The notes under the pieces: model-generated
What the model saw: the letters and a program-made list of their open reading frames with translations, nothing else
Told to the model about the DNA's origin: nothing
The model's database searches: none
Part shown: positions 21,334 through 29,071 of the stretch, one piece after another
Position numbering within the stretch: position 1 is the first letter of the stretch
Layout of the letters: each line of letters begins with the position of its first letter
Source: Didymodactylos carnosus
Lineage: Eukaryota; Rotifera; Eurotatoria; Philodinida; Philodinidae
DNA length: 29,071 nucleotides
Reading direction: 5' to 3'
Assembly (NCBI GenBank): GCA_905250885.1
Contig: CAJNOQ010001720.1
Location: 1-29,071, forward strand
Position numbers and translations under genes: made by a program

Positions 21334-21345
21334 CTTGAATTTTAG

Positions 21346-23610
21346 CTGTCGAAGAATGGTAACGGTGGCGAACTGGGATGTAATGTATAGTGTAGCCGCA
21401 CCATACGAAAGCAAGTTTTACCATTTGCTACTTTGTTTCTGTATTTAATGTGTATTATGGTGCATCATACTTAACAAATGATTGAATGTTCATTTTACGA
21501 ACAAACTAGAAAAATTCGTCGAATGTTGCACTCCCTCCTGGAGTACGGTGCACATATTTTTCAATCATCAGAACTGTGGCAATGGAATGTTTACATGTTC
21601 ATTGTACTGCATCTATCAAAGACAAAGGCTGATTGAATATCGGGGAACGCTTTAGATGACAACCATTTTTTCAAATATGTCACATTTAGATAATGAAATA
21701 AATAGGTTTTCATGGTTTCGGTTTCTTGTCTATAAAAGTTCCTAGCAAGTATGCTGTGGTGGTTTATGTTTGTTTGAAATATTAAATTAATAATGGATCA
21801 GATTAATTGAATAAGAATATTTTCAGTGCTCTATACATTTCACAATGGAAGGAGAAATAATAAAATAAAACTAATGCTTTGAAAAAACGTTATTTTGATG
21901 TTTATGAGATTTTTTGTTTCAGTAATCGTTTGAATTTGGGGAAAATTTTCTATCGCAATATTTTGACAAAATTGGAAAAGCTCCTTAGTGCGATACCAGA
22001 AATGAGTAGAAAAATATGCAAGATGTATTAAATATTTTTTATATTGTGATTGTCGACAGAGAATAGCTTCAGTCGTAGCGGCTGTATGTCGTATATAATA
22101 TATATAATTTATTGCATAGTAAATGGGTAGCCAGTTTAAGATAGCCAACCTGGTCTTATCTGATGTGATTTAGTTCTAGAATCTAGCGCAAATGCTGTGG
22201 AGTCAGGCAGAAAACAATTTTCTGTAGCTTCTCTGGTAGTGTCATCATAGGCTTCTTTTATTGCAACTATTTCATATTTTCGGATGTGTCGGATACAAAT
22301 TTGATTTGGACATAAGAACAGTTCAGCATTCAGCATTATACTATCCTTGGATAGGATTAACATGTATTTAATTTTAGGATTAACATTGTATTTTCCGCAC
22401 AGCTAATGACTATCATCAGCTAGTTGCTCTTCGATTTTTTGAGTTAGTGTAAGGAAAAGAAATCATATTTTAAAACCAGTTCTTAATTGAAAAAGTCGGA
22501 AAAATAAGGTAAATTTTTAAATGAAGAATGACAAAGAACCGGTTGGCTCAGAATTGCAACCGAATTAGACCGGCATGTGGGTAATAGTTTTCGGGCTTGT
22601 TTCCATCTCTGAAATGGATTATCAACGTCAGGGTTTTCAAACAGTGTTTGACGTAAGCATCATTTCAAATTCACAATTGAAAGCAATTGATTGACAAATA
22701 TCATATTTGGATTCGAGGATTGATCTGTACGGCAAGAATAGTTTCTCGCCGCCGATGCCGTTATGGTCCATATTATACATGCTACTATCCGTTTCAGAAT
22801 CAGTGCTCCTGGTTATTTTTTCGATAACATGGAAGCCCGTTGCACCAGAGCTGTGGGGTTGACACTATTCGATAGCCAAGACTGTATATTATCTTTCCAT
22901 AACTGAATGGTTTTTTTAGCATATTTTTAAAACTCGGTTTCAACTAAAATTAACTTCAGCTGATCGGCTTTTGAAAACAATACGGTAAATAAATGCGGTA
23001 GTAAGTCACATGTGTATAAAAAAGAACTATATTCAAGAAGAAACAACATTGATGATGTTTCATCTTATTATAAACCAGTTATTGAGCTACAATAGACACC
23101 GCGGAGCCGTGCACTTAAGTTCACGATGCAGAGAATACTAAAAATACTAAGATGGATTCCCACTGAATATATATTGGCAATGAATAAAATTTTACTTTTC
23201 GTGAAAATAAAACGTCATTTTACACCACCATTTCTAGCTCAAAGAGTTTCTCATCAACCTGGTTTAAATCTGTTATTGCGTTCAAGAGATAAAAGCGAAT
23301 TAAATCCTTTTTGTTGACCTTCTGAAAAGTTTAGAAATACGTTCTTTCCGTGGGGGTGTAAGGCGTTGAAATGTAATGCCCATTGAACGTCAACAAATAA
23401 AACAATGAAGATCTTTTCGAACAGGAATGAAAAATTTCTTTTTCGTGTTCTACAAATGGGCAGGATTTAGAGGCACGGGACGGAAATACGATATAGTGCT
23501 AAATCAAATGAGATTTAATTTTGCCGTACTCAATTTGAACTTGTGCATATAAATTTTATACGGTAACTAGTTTTGTGTCTGTGGAACAAAAGAAAGGAAG
23601 AACGCCACCT
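21346..23610. other. AT-rich DNA downstream of the hairpin cluster, no gene recognised
   Basis: A weak long-range pairing GCACCAT/ATGGTGC flanks about 21400-21464, and a short hairpin ACTCC/GGAGT lies near 21528-21545. Overlapping minus-strand frames at 21840-22148 and 22136-22363 and a plus-strand frame at 23126-23317 have ordinary codon composition but no recognised motif. The last, with QRVSHQPGLNLLLRSRDK, looks the most protein-like and could be an isolated exon. Confidence 0.4.
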
Positions 23611-23713
23611 ATGTACTAAAAATCGCATAAAAATGGGCAATTAATGGTAATTAATTTTCGCCTTTTCAAGAATCATGATTAATTGGTAAAAGTGCCGCGA
23701 TTTTGTCGACATG
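23611..23713. mobile_element. AATCG-family non-autonomous element, short copy
   Basis: It begins ATGTACTAAAAATCGC and ends GCCGCGATTTTGTCGACATG, matching both ends of the 9153-9744 element. Between them is only a short AATTAATGG/AATTAATTTT palindromic stretch. It is an internal-deletion derivative, or the ancestral short form. Confidence 0.65.
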
Positions 23714-24068
23714 GAGAGTTCCGTCTATTTTCAGTTATTATAAACTTTGCTTAATAGAAGAAATGTTGAAAAAATCAGTACAATTCTCAGTAGAAGGCAA
23801 ACCCAGTACATCTTAACATAAATGGACTGAGTACAGCACAAGGATACGTATATAGAACTGATACACGACGACAACATAAAAAAGAGATAGTAATGACAAC
23901 AACGGGAATAATAAAAAGAGAATAACTGATGAACAAAGACGAGGAAAAGATATTATGAAATTATAATCTTTGTATGTCACGAATAAATGTAATTACGATA
24001 TTATATAGTTCATTCAATTATATTACGCTTAAAGATGGTGCAGGTTTTAGAAAGAGAGTGTGTCATTT
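23714..24068. other. AT-rich DNA, nothing recognised
   Basis: No ORF, repeat or RNA gene that I can support. Confidence 0.5.
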
Positions 24069-24522
24069 TCAAGAAAGTAGACTTACTAGAGCATTCAAGT
24101 CATTTTCAAAGATAGTTCGTATTTGGTGGTAATATTGACACTCCAAGAAGTCATGCAGTATTGTTTCAGCCTTCCCACAAGCAGACTGAGAGCCACTAAC
24201 CAAGTTTTTTTTTATAGAGGTGATCATTCAAGCGAAAAAAATCAACGCGCATTTGATTATGAATTATGTCACATTTTCTTTCAATGTTTCTGAATCTTGG
24301 CCGTTTATAGCAAGGAAAAAAATAATCGTTTACTACAGAACTAAATTGTCTTAAAGGTGAAATTGTGGCGATAGTAGTAGATTCTTCATCACGCTGAATC
24401 TGGTAGCAATGTTTATTTTTCGAAAAAAATTCAAAAACGAAGTGAAAACCTATATCAGTGAAGTCGCTCTTGCATGGAAATTCGATTTTTGTATTACCTC
24501 GTATACGAACTTATCACGCATT
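24069..24522 (-). pseudogene. Decayed LINE ORF2 C-terminus (zinc-knuckle region)
   Basis: Minus-strand frames carry a SDFTDIGF-like segment, then RNIERKCDIIHNQMRVDFFR leading to LNDHLYKK, then CGKAETILHDFLEC and HQIR, ending at TGA (24069-24071). The order matches the end of RNase H-bearing LINEs: the region after RNase H, an LxRLRxGHxxLNxHLYK-type helix, then a CG..ET..H.l.eC knuckle. The first Cys pair is incomplete. The frame shifts once at an A9 homopolymer (T run 24205-24213 on the plus strand): upstream residues run to HLYKK, and the knuckle is in the neighbouring frame. Upstream the frame ends at stop codons near 24523-24528. It is a relic with no RT domain attached. Confidence 0.6.
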
Positions 24523-24772
24523 TGAAAAACAACGAAGCATTTTGAAGAAAAATTTTCGCTGGCAAAGTTGTTCAGGATAATCCTCTTCATAGCTCGCGGG
24601 AATCTTTTCATTTTATTGGGAAAGTTTGAAAGAGCATGTACAAAAAAGTTTGGGTAAGATAAGATAATTTCTGATTTACTTTGTAAAAGCATTTTTCTCG
24701 TTGTTTAACAAATAAACGTGCAATTCTAAGCATATCATGTTTTAAAAAATAGTACTGCGTTTGGTTTACTGC
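24523..24772. other. AT-rich DNA between the LINE relic and the ATGAT element
   Basis: The minus-strand frame 24450-24692 overlaps the LINE relic in another frame and shows no domain. It may include more of the decayed LINE, but I cannot identify it. Confidence 0.35.
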
Positions 24773-25240
24773 CCAGGTCGCGGGAAATTAGACATAAATG
24801 AGACATGTATGGCTCATTTATGATATGAAGTGAAAACGATCATATTATGATCCTAAAATGATTTAAATATGAGCTTAAAATGGTATCATATTTGAGTCAT
24901 TTTAAGACCATTTCATAAAATGAGACAAAAATGATGTATATATGATATAATTTGTAAAAATGATCTAAATATCTAAATATGATCCTATTATGATCATCTA
25001 AAAATGATCTATTTATGTATCATTTTTATATCATATCTCTAGGATCGTAGATGTGATATTTACGTGTCATTTTTACATCATTTTTAACTGCTGATCTAAA
25101 ATGATCATTTTCTTTGGCACATTTTATGATCATAATTAGATCATATCATTTATGTGTATTGGATTAGTCATTTATGAGACATTATGACACAAACGGAAGT
25201 AGCAGTTTTTATGGAATTATGTGCATTTATCTCCTACCAC

Positions 25241-25491
25241 TTTCCACAAACACTATACAGAGTTGAGCCTAGAGAGTAAAAGATAGTAAAGTTAATTTCT
25301 GATATCTTTTACTCCGAAGCCGATCCCCGAAAATCCTTTCTTCAGAATAAAAACCCCATTTTAAACTTTATTTTCCGTTTTTCGCCATAAAGGAAGTGTT
25401 TTCCAAGGTGGGACTAGAGGTACAAAAATGTCACAAATTAAGTTTACTATCTATTAGTTTCTAAGCTCAACTCTCTACAGCGTTTGTGGAA
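25241..25491. mobile_element. Foldback nested in the ATGAT element
   Basis: Arms 25241-25298 and 25434-25491 share TTTCCACAAAC, AGAGTTGAGC and AGATAGTAAA in inverse orientation. The spacer of about 135 bp has no coding capacity. It is probably a separate insertion within the older element. Confidence 0.6.
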
Positions 25492-25594
25492 AAAACTAGA
25501 GGCTAATTAATCAAACTTACTAGTTTTTTTTGTTTATTTTAAGTTCAAAGTGAAAATTAAAAAGCAGACGGAGCAAAAACATATATATTTGTAT

Positions 25595-25666
25595 AGCCGT
25601 GTGATGTAGTGGATAGCATCGTAGACTTCTTATCTACAGGTTCAGGGGTCGAATCTCTGCACGAAT
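25595..25666 (+). tRNA. tRNA-Arg(UCU)-like gene or tRNA-derived SINE head
   Basis: A 72-nt cloverleaf can be drawn. The D arm is ATGT/GCAT with loop AGTGGATA (box A TGATGTAGTGG). The anticodon arm is GTAGA/TCTAC with loop CTTCTTA, giving anticodon TCT at loop positions 3-5. The variable loop is 5 nt and the T arm CAGGG/CTCTG with loop GTCGAAT (box B GGGTCGAATCT). The acceptor stem (AGCCGTG with CACGAAT) keeps only five of seven pairs. T at position 37 and G at 54 are unusual. A T6 run (25676-25681), a Pol III terminator, follows by 10 nt. Internal promoter and terminator look usable, but the weak acceptor stem argues for a tRNA pseudogene or SINE head rather than a working tRNA. Confidence 0.5.
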
Positions 25667-25937
25667 TATTTCGTATTTTTTCTTCTTTACATTTCTTATC
25701 TCATAAATAGTCTTAAAATGGTCTTAAAATGAGCTAAAAATGACCTAAATAGGATTCGTAATAGGCTCATATTTTGATCACCATAATAAGACGATATTTA
25801 TCCCATAAAAAAATGACATAGTTATGACTACATTATGATACAATAAATGAGATAAATATGGGAGAGATGTGATTTAAAAATGAGCCCTATATGGCACATA
25901 AATGAGCTATTTATAGCTCATTTTTTATCTTATTTTT

Positions 25938-26034
25938 CAAGGCCTGGATGTTTATCTTTTGTTTTCCTTCATTTTTCAAAGCGCTCCAAGGCCTGGATGT
26001 TTATCTTTTGTTTTCCTTCATTTTTCAAGCGCTC
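25938..26034 (+). repeat. Tandem duplication, two 49-bp units
   Basis: Units 25938-25986 and 25987-26034 begin CAAGGCCTGGATGTTTATC and end CGCTC, differing by one deleted A. The first unit includes the right end (CCTGG) of the ATGAT element, so the duplication arose after that insertion. It lies about 165 bp before the MetE-like ORF. Confidence 0.85.
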
Positions 26035-26122
26035 CATTCTATAGCCTAAGAACCGTTTGAGTATTAAAATTGTATATGATATGCGGCTCAACAAAATGAG
26101 AGATTCTTGTACAATGTGTAGA

Positions 26123-26164
26123 GTAAGTACATGAACAAATGAAGGATCTCTTGATCTATTTCAG
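26123..26164 (+). other. Possible 42-nt intron in the 5' UTR of the MetE-like gene
   Basis: A consensus donor GTAAGT (26123-26128) is followed 42 nt on by CTATTTCAG (ending 26164). It would splice upstream leader sequence to the exon holding the ATG at 26199. The upstream ATG near 26097 is out of frame with the main ORF, so coding is unaffected. The intron is very short. Confidence 0.3.
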
Positions 26165-26198
26165 GCTATATCAGTGATCAAAGAGTGGAGGAGACAGT

Positions 26199-27221
26199 AT
26201 GATTCCGATTCTCCTCGTCGGTAGTATTCCGTTAATCGACAATGAACAAGTGTTTAAATGTGTCAGCGAAATTATGGGTTCTCATCTTCGATACATTCCG
26301 GACGGAGAAACAGGGAAAAGACGTATGTGGATCGGGTTTCAGGAATGCGTTTTTGCTCGTAATCCACTATTAACGCAAGATCCACCCTTCAACATTCACT
26401 ACGGTCCACAGATTGGAAAATTTCGATTTCGTGACGGCAGTAATCGTATGGAACTTAAATTCGATAATCTTGGGTACTTGGAAGCAGCTCTCAATTCATT
26501 TGCACTATTTAAGAAATTGAAAGAAGATGGTACCATCCCAACTCATGTTCGCTTTCAAGTATCAGTCCCATCTCCTCTTGCTACAGTCATCACGTTTGCT
26601 GATCCCAGCACAATTGTCGACGTACTTCCCGCTTATGGTCGCGCATTGTTGGCTGAAGTCGAACTAATCTGTGCGAAAATACCGCACGATCAATTGGCTA
26701 TTCAATGGGACCTTGCCTTTGAATTTGCCGTATTAGAGGGTGTACCTGTTGGCGAAATCAGCATCGATCAACTCTTTCGTGATGTCATTGCTTTAGGCAC
26801 AGTGGTTCCTGAGGACGTTCATCTTGGTTTTCATCTATGTTACGGCGATTATGGACATAAACACTTTGTCGAACCCAACGATTCATCTAAACTTGTTCAA
26901 ATGGCAAATACATTGACAAAGCAATTGTTATCTAGAACAATAAACTGGATACACTTGCCAATACCACGCGATCGAACAGATGAAGATTATTTTCGACCAA
27001 TGAAAGATCTTGAACTAAGAAATGATACTGAATTGTATTTGGGTTTAATCCATCTGACAGATGGTGTGGACGGAAGCCTGCGTCGAGCGCAAACGGCTAA
27101 GAAAGTTCTGGGATCTCTACCATTTGGAGTCGCAGCAGAATGTGGATTCGGCAGACGTCCACCAGAGACCATTCTCGATTTGCTCAAACTACACGCTGAT
27201 GTGGCGAGAAAACTAGATTAA
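26199..27221 (+). CDS. MetE/UROD-superfamily (cobalamin-independent methionine synthase-like) TIM-barrel protein
   Basis: An uninterrupted 340-residue frame. It opens with an IPILLVGSIPL strand followed by PDGETGKRRMWI (34-45), then RFQVSVPSP (118-126), QWDLAFE (169-175), HLCYGD (212-217), HLTDGVDG (285-292) and ECGFGRRPPE (314-323). This series is typical of bacterial and fungal single-domain proteins related to the C-terminal barrel of MetE. In MetE, zinc for homocysteine activation is held by an HxC pair and a later CG..R cysteine; the equivalents here would be His212, Cys214 and Cys315. Substrate is unknown; methyl or one-carbon transfer is inference. Length and start fit a complete single-barrel protein without the MetE N-terminal duplicate. 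No intron and higher GC than surroundings suggest horizontal origin. Confidence 0.85.
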   Translation: MIPILLVGSIPLIDNEQVFKCVSEIMGSHLRYIPDGETGKRRMWIGFQECVFARNPLLTQDPPFNIHYGPQIGKFRFRDGSNRMELKFDNLGYLEAALNSFALFKKLKEDGTIPTHVRFQVSVPSPLATVITFADPSTIVDVLPAYGRALLAEVELICAKIPHDQLAIQWDLAFEFAVLEGVPVGEISIDQLFRDVIALGTVVPEDVHLGFHLCYGDYGHKHFVEPNDSSKLVQMANTLTKQLLSRTINWIHLPIPRDRTDEDYFRPMKDLELRNDTELYLGLIHLTDGVDGSLRRAQTAKKVLGSLPFGVAAECGFGRRPPETILDLLKLHADVARKLD

Positions 27222-27332
27222 ACGAAATTGAACTTCGATATACTCTCGTGGTCCACTGGACGTGAACATATTACCTTAATGAATCGTTGGTATATCTCAC
27301 TAGCGTTGAAAAATCCCTATAGTGATGTTTTA

Positions 27333-27338
27333 AATAAA
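27333..27338 (+). terminator. Poly(A) signal AATAAA of the MetE-like gene
   Basis: AATAAA lies about 112 nt past the stop codon, the first on this strand. A second AATAAA follows near 27404. Confidence 0.5.
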
Positions 27339-27676
27339 TTTTTTTGAAAAGTCGTGTCCAACATGTTTTTCAATACAGTGTAGAATGTGTTCTTTATCTA
27401 CAAAATAAACGATCCGTCTACACATTATAAGGTTTTCAGGCTATTGCTACCCGACGGCTTGTCCAGCTGACGGTCTCCTTTTTTTGCTCTTTTTCAAAGA
27501 ACTATGGCAATAAAATTAGAGAATAATCTAAAATTACCACTAGATAATTGAGTAGATTAAACATTTCTCTATAAAATGAAAAGTGTCTCAGCTCTGAACA
27601 TTGATTCGTTATGAAAATACAGCTGTTGTACAAAGAGTCCCAAAAATCGATGTTGAGGCTATCTAAAACGCGTGTC
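27339..27676. other. Intergenic sequence between MetE-like gene and long hairpin
   Basis: AT-rich sequence with no frame or repeat that I can support. Confidence 0.4.
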
Positions 27677-27994
27677 TAAAAGAGTGAAGACGAGCTGGCA
27701 AAAACTGAACAAGTATATCAGTTTGTCGAAAATTGTTTGCTCTACACGATCTGATAGCTTGTCAAGTTCGAAACTATTGTAATTAATCTGTATTAATCAA
27801 AGAAAAACCAGAAAAACCGTGACGCCGTGACAAAAAACGGTCAAAAGTGTCACGGCGTCACGGTTTTTCTTTGATTAATACAGATTAATTACAATAGTTT
27901 CGAACTTGACAAGCTATCACATCGTGTAAAGCAAACAATTTTCTACAAACTGATATAATTGTTCAATTTCTGCCAGCTCGTCTTCACTCTTTTA
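27677..27994. repeat. Nearly perfect long inverted repeat, 318 bp, between convergent genes
   Basis: Arms 27677-27831 and 27849-27994 are inverse copies with few mismatches, separated by 17 bp. They share TTAATCTGTATTAATC, ATAGCTTGTCAAGTTCGAAA and GAGTGAAGACGAGCTGGC. The left arm has one extra tandem copy of AGAAAAACC. The innermost part is GC-rich (GTGACGCCGTGAC). No target-site duplication or transposase. Read-through of either convergent gene would yield a long double-stranded RNA. Confidence 0.8.
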
Positions 27995-28154
27995 CCGAAC
28001 TAGAGAGATCATAAAACAGATTGAAATACGCCATCGCCCAATTCTTCAGTTTCTCAGTGAAAAGAATCGAACTTCTTTCTTAAACCGAACGAACTAATCG
28101 TTTGCTAACGTAGAGAAGAAAACCGTGATATAATAAAGATAATAAGAGTTAAAG
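27995..28154. other. 3' flank of the SDR gene
   Basis: A short AT-rich interval between the hairpin and the SDR stop codon. I see no minus-strand AATAAA in it, so the 3' UTR may run into the hairpin. Confidence 0.35.
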
Positions 28155-28901
28155 TTAGTGTTTTTTCATCTCCGCAAGGACCTTCTTGAGATGATTATTT
28201 ACACCGTGAAACATTTGATCGAGCTTTTCGCGTGAAGATAGTCGAGCTTCTTCAGACATTTTATATCCAATTTCCTGCTCGCCTTGTTTCATTCTTCCAA
28301 ATACGTGATCACAAAATTCATCGAGATCTTCGCCGAAATCATGGGAACCACCAAGATTTGTTTTGACAGCTGGAGGAGATATTTCGATCACTTGAACAGG
28401 TGTATTAGCTAAATCGAATCTTATACTCATAGTGAAACTGTGTAGAGCGGCTTTAGTTGCTCCGTACGCGGGAGCGAACGCTGGAGGAACGAATGCGAGA
28501 CCTGATGTAACATTGATGATAGCTGAAGGTTGCTGTTGCTTGAGAAAGTATGAGACAAACAGAGAAGATAAATGAACAGGAGCCGAAAAATTGATGTGAA
28601 TTTCGTTTTCGCGTTCATTCCACGGTGTTTCAGTGTCATCAAGAAAACTGACTCGCCGTTGAATACCTGCATTGTTCACCAATACATTAACTTTTGGATA
28701 CTCTTTCGTGACCCATTGAAACAGTTTGACACGATCAGCTTCCTGACCAACATCTCCAACATGATAAACGAGTTTGTCTGAGTTTAGTTTTCTTTTCGCC
28801 TCTTTGAGCTGATCCTCTCGTCGTCCAGTGATTATTACTTGAGAACCAGATTTCAAAAATCTCTCAGCGAGACCATAGCCAATGCCACCTGAAGGATTTT
28901 T
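28155..28901 (-). CDS. DltE-like short-chain dehydrogenase/reductase, N-terminus displaced
   Basis: The minus-strand frame is open from 28901 to a TAA at 28155-28157 (248 codons). It starts PSGGIGYGLAERF, the end of the TGxxxGIG cofactor-binding loop, and continues with VIITGRRED, a GDVG acidic turn, VNNAGIQR, the catalytic-serine segment INVTSGLAFVPPA, YGATKAAL (YxxxK), and EISPPAVKTNL. This is a classical NAD(P)-binding SDR, closest in pattern to bacterial DltE-type oxidoreductases. Substrate is unknown. A first strand (VFII) lies upstream in another frame (codons 28917-28906), 10 nt before PSGG where 6 would restore TG. The loop therefore contains a net +1 shift, or the frame begins after a 3' splice site (TCCTTCAG before 28888) with exon 1 outside the window. 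No intron within the body; horizontal origin is plausible. Confidence 0.75.
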   Translation of the reverse strand, partial: KNPSGGIGYGLAERFLKSGSQVIITGRREDQLKEAKRKLNSDKLVYHVGDVGQEADRVKLFQWVTKEYPKVNVLVNNAGIQRRVSFLDDTETPWNERENEIHINFSAPVHLSSLFVSYFLKQQQPSAIINVTSGLAFVPPAFAPAYGATKAALHSFTMSIRFDLANTPVQVIEISPPAVKTNLGGSHDFGEDLDEFCDHVFGRMKQGEQEIGYKMSEEARLSSREKLDQMFHGVNNHLKKVLAEMKKH

Positions 28902-29071
28902 TCATGATGATAAAAACTTGTAGCTTGTGGATTTTGTCCGTCATGTCTATCTTGCGGCATTCTGCAATCTTTTCTCATCAATGTCTGTGCAGGGTGAACT
29001 TGTCTGTATTTTTTATTTTTGGCAAGTTAAGTACTTCTGCATCTTTTCGATAGATTCTGCATTTTTTTGAT
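28902..29071. other. Upstream flank of the SDR gene
   Basis: It holds a minus-strand ATG (28944-28942) leading into the VFII strand in the frame shifted from the SDR body. There is no clear TATA box. The rest is AT-rich to the window edge. Confidence 0.4.

Larger units (their letters stand above)
20766..21345 (+). ncRNA. Putative primary microRNA transcript with four paralogous hairpins
   Basis: Four hairpins occur at 20904-20961, 21029-21086, 21146-21206 and 21264-21333. All have ACTGTTC at the start of the 5' arm (20904, 21030, 21146, 21270), CCTCGCT 11-15 nt further on, an unpaired loop of roughly 10-20 nt, and a complementary 3' arm such as AGCGAG or AAGCGGG. Pairing continues through the arm with small bulges; in the third, ACTGTTCG pairs perfectly with CGAACAGT. 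The 5' arm is more alike than loop, 3' arm or spacers, as in miRNA paralogues. A consensus donor (GTAAGT, 20818-20823) lies before the hairpins and TTTTAG ending at 21345 after them, so they could sit in an intron. The overlapping 95-codon frame (20895-21182) does not keep the repeats in phase and is probably fortuitous. Confidence 0.6.
24773..25947. mobile_element. ATGAT-word element with CCAGG terminal inverted repeats
   Basis: The left end CCAGGTC..., then a GACATAAATGAG stretch and GGCTCATTTATG, matches the inverted right end CCAGGCC..., then GATAAAAAATGAG and AGCTCATTTATG: an imperfect TIR of about 50 bp. Both subterminal parts (to about 25190 and from about 25690) consist largely of ATGAT, ATGAG, ATCAT and TCATTTTTA words about every 10-15 bp. 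The centre holds a second inverted repeat (25241-25491) and a tRNA-like gene (25595-25666). No transposase; no target-site duplication is obvious. Confidence 0.6.

Noticed and set aside
21390-21475. Fifth miRNA-like hairpin (GCACCAT/ATGGTGC)
   Set aside because: Seven good pairs around a very long loop, large asymmetric internal loops, and no ACTGTTC or CCTCGCT block.
22700-22830. Short Cys-rich plus-strand frame (RRRCRYGPYYTC...)
   Set aside because: Too short, with no start or signal peptide; composition alone is not evidence.
26987-27187. Minus-strand ORF inside the MetE-like gene
   Set aside because: Shadow of the real plus-strand coding frame.
28427-28781. ORFs on both strands inside the SDR gene
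   Set aside because: Shadows of the SDR frame, which carries all family motifs.
1-29071. CRISPR array, bacterial operon, riboswitch or Shine-Dalgarno signals
   Set aside because: Introns, poly(A) signals, TATA/CCAAT promoter and LINE fragments show a eukaryotic genome; no regularly spaced identical repeats of CRISPR type.

Overview
The window looks like a stretch of a small AT-rich invertebrate genome. It has spliced genes with GT-AG introns, long AT-rich non-coding stretches, decayed LINE fragments and many non-autonomous foldback or MITE-type elements. Two intronless or nearly intronless metabolic genes of bacterial or fungal type sit beside mobile DNA. That mixture resembles accessory regions of bdelloid rotifers, but the organism is an inference; no marker gene in the window fixes it.

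Layout. 1-169: end of a non-LTR reverse transcriptase. 170-4390: AT-rich DNA with a 36-bp inverted-repeat pair (279-802) and a large nested foldback (1195-2313). 4458-6337 (minus): a three-exon gene reconstructed here, encoding an unrecognised 426-residue probably nuclear protein. 6834-16000: a graveyard of short transposons. It includes a MITE with 14-bp TIRs and 9-bp target-site duplications (13005-13388) nested in an older TACCG-type element, a 973-bp foldback with a 10-bp duplication (10657-11629), two nearly perfect hairpin elements (14681-14804, 15666-15825), an AATCG-family element (9153-9744) with a short second copy at 23611-23713, and a tRNA-derived SINE-like unit near 8060. 15826-20650: almost featureless AT-rich DNA.

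20670-21345 is the most interesting part. Two CCAAT boxes and a TATA box are followed by a consensus 5' splice site and then four hairpins of about 60 nt, spaced about 120 nt apart. All four share ACTGTTC at the start of the 5' arm and a CCTCGCT block later in the same arm, while their loops and spacers differ. This is what a polycistronic microRNA cluster with paralogous members looks like.

24069-24530 (minus) is a decayed LINE C-terminus. 24773-25947 is an unusual element built of ATGAT/ATCAT words; it carries a second inverted repeat and a tRNA-Arg(UCU)-like cloverleaf with a Pol III terminator. 26199-27221 (plus) encodes a MetE/UROD-superfamily barrel protein. 28155-28901 (minus) encodes a DltE-like short-chain dehydrogenase whose N-terminal Rossmann strand is out of frame or in an exon outside the window. 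The 3' ends of these two genes converge on a 318-bp nearly perfect hairpin (27677-27994).

The genes do not form an evident pathway. The MetE-like and SDR genes are neighbours of a type often acquired horizontally; the three-exon gene has ordinary animal-like structure.
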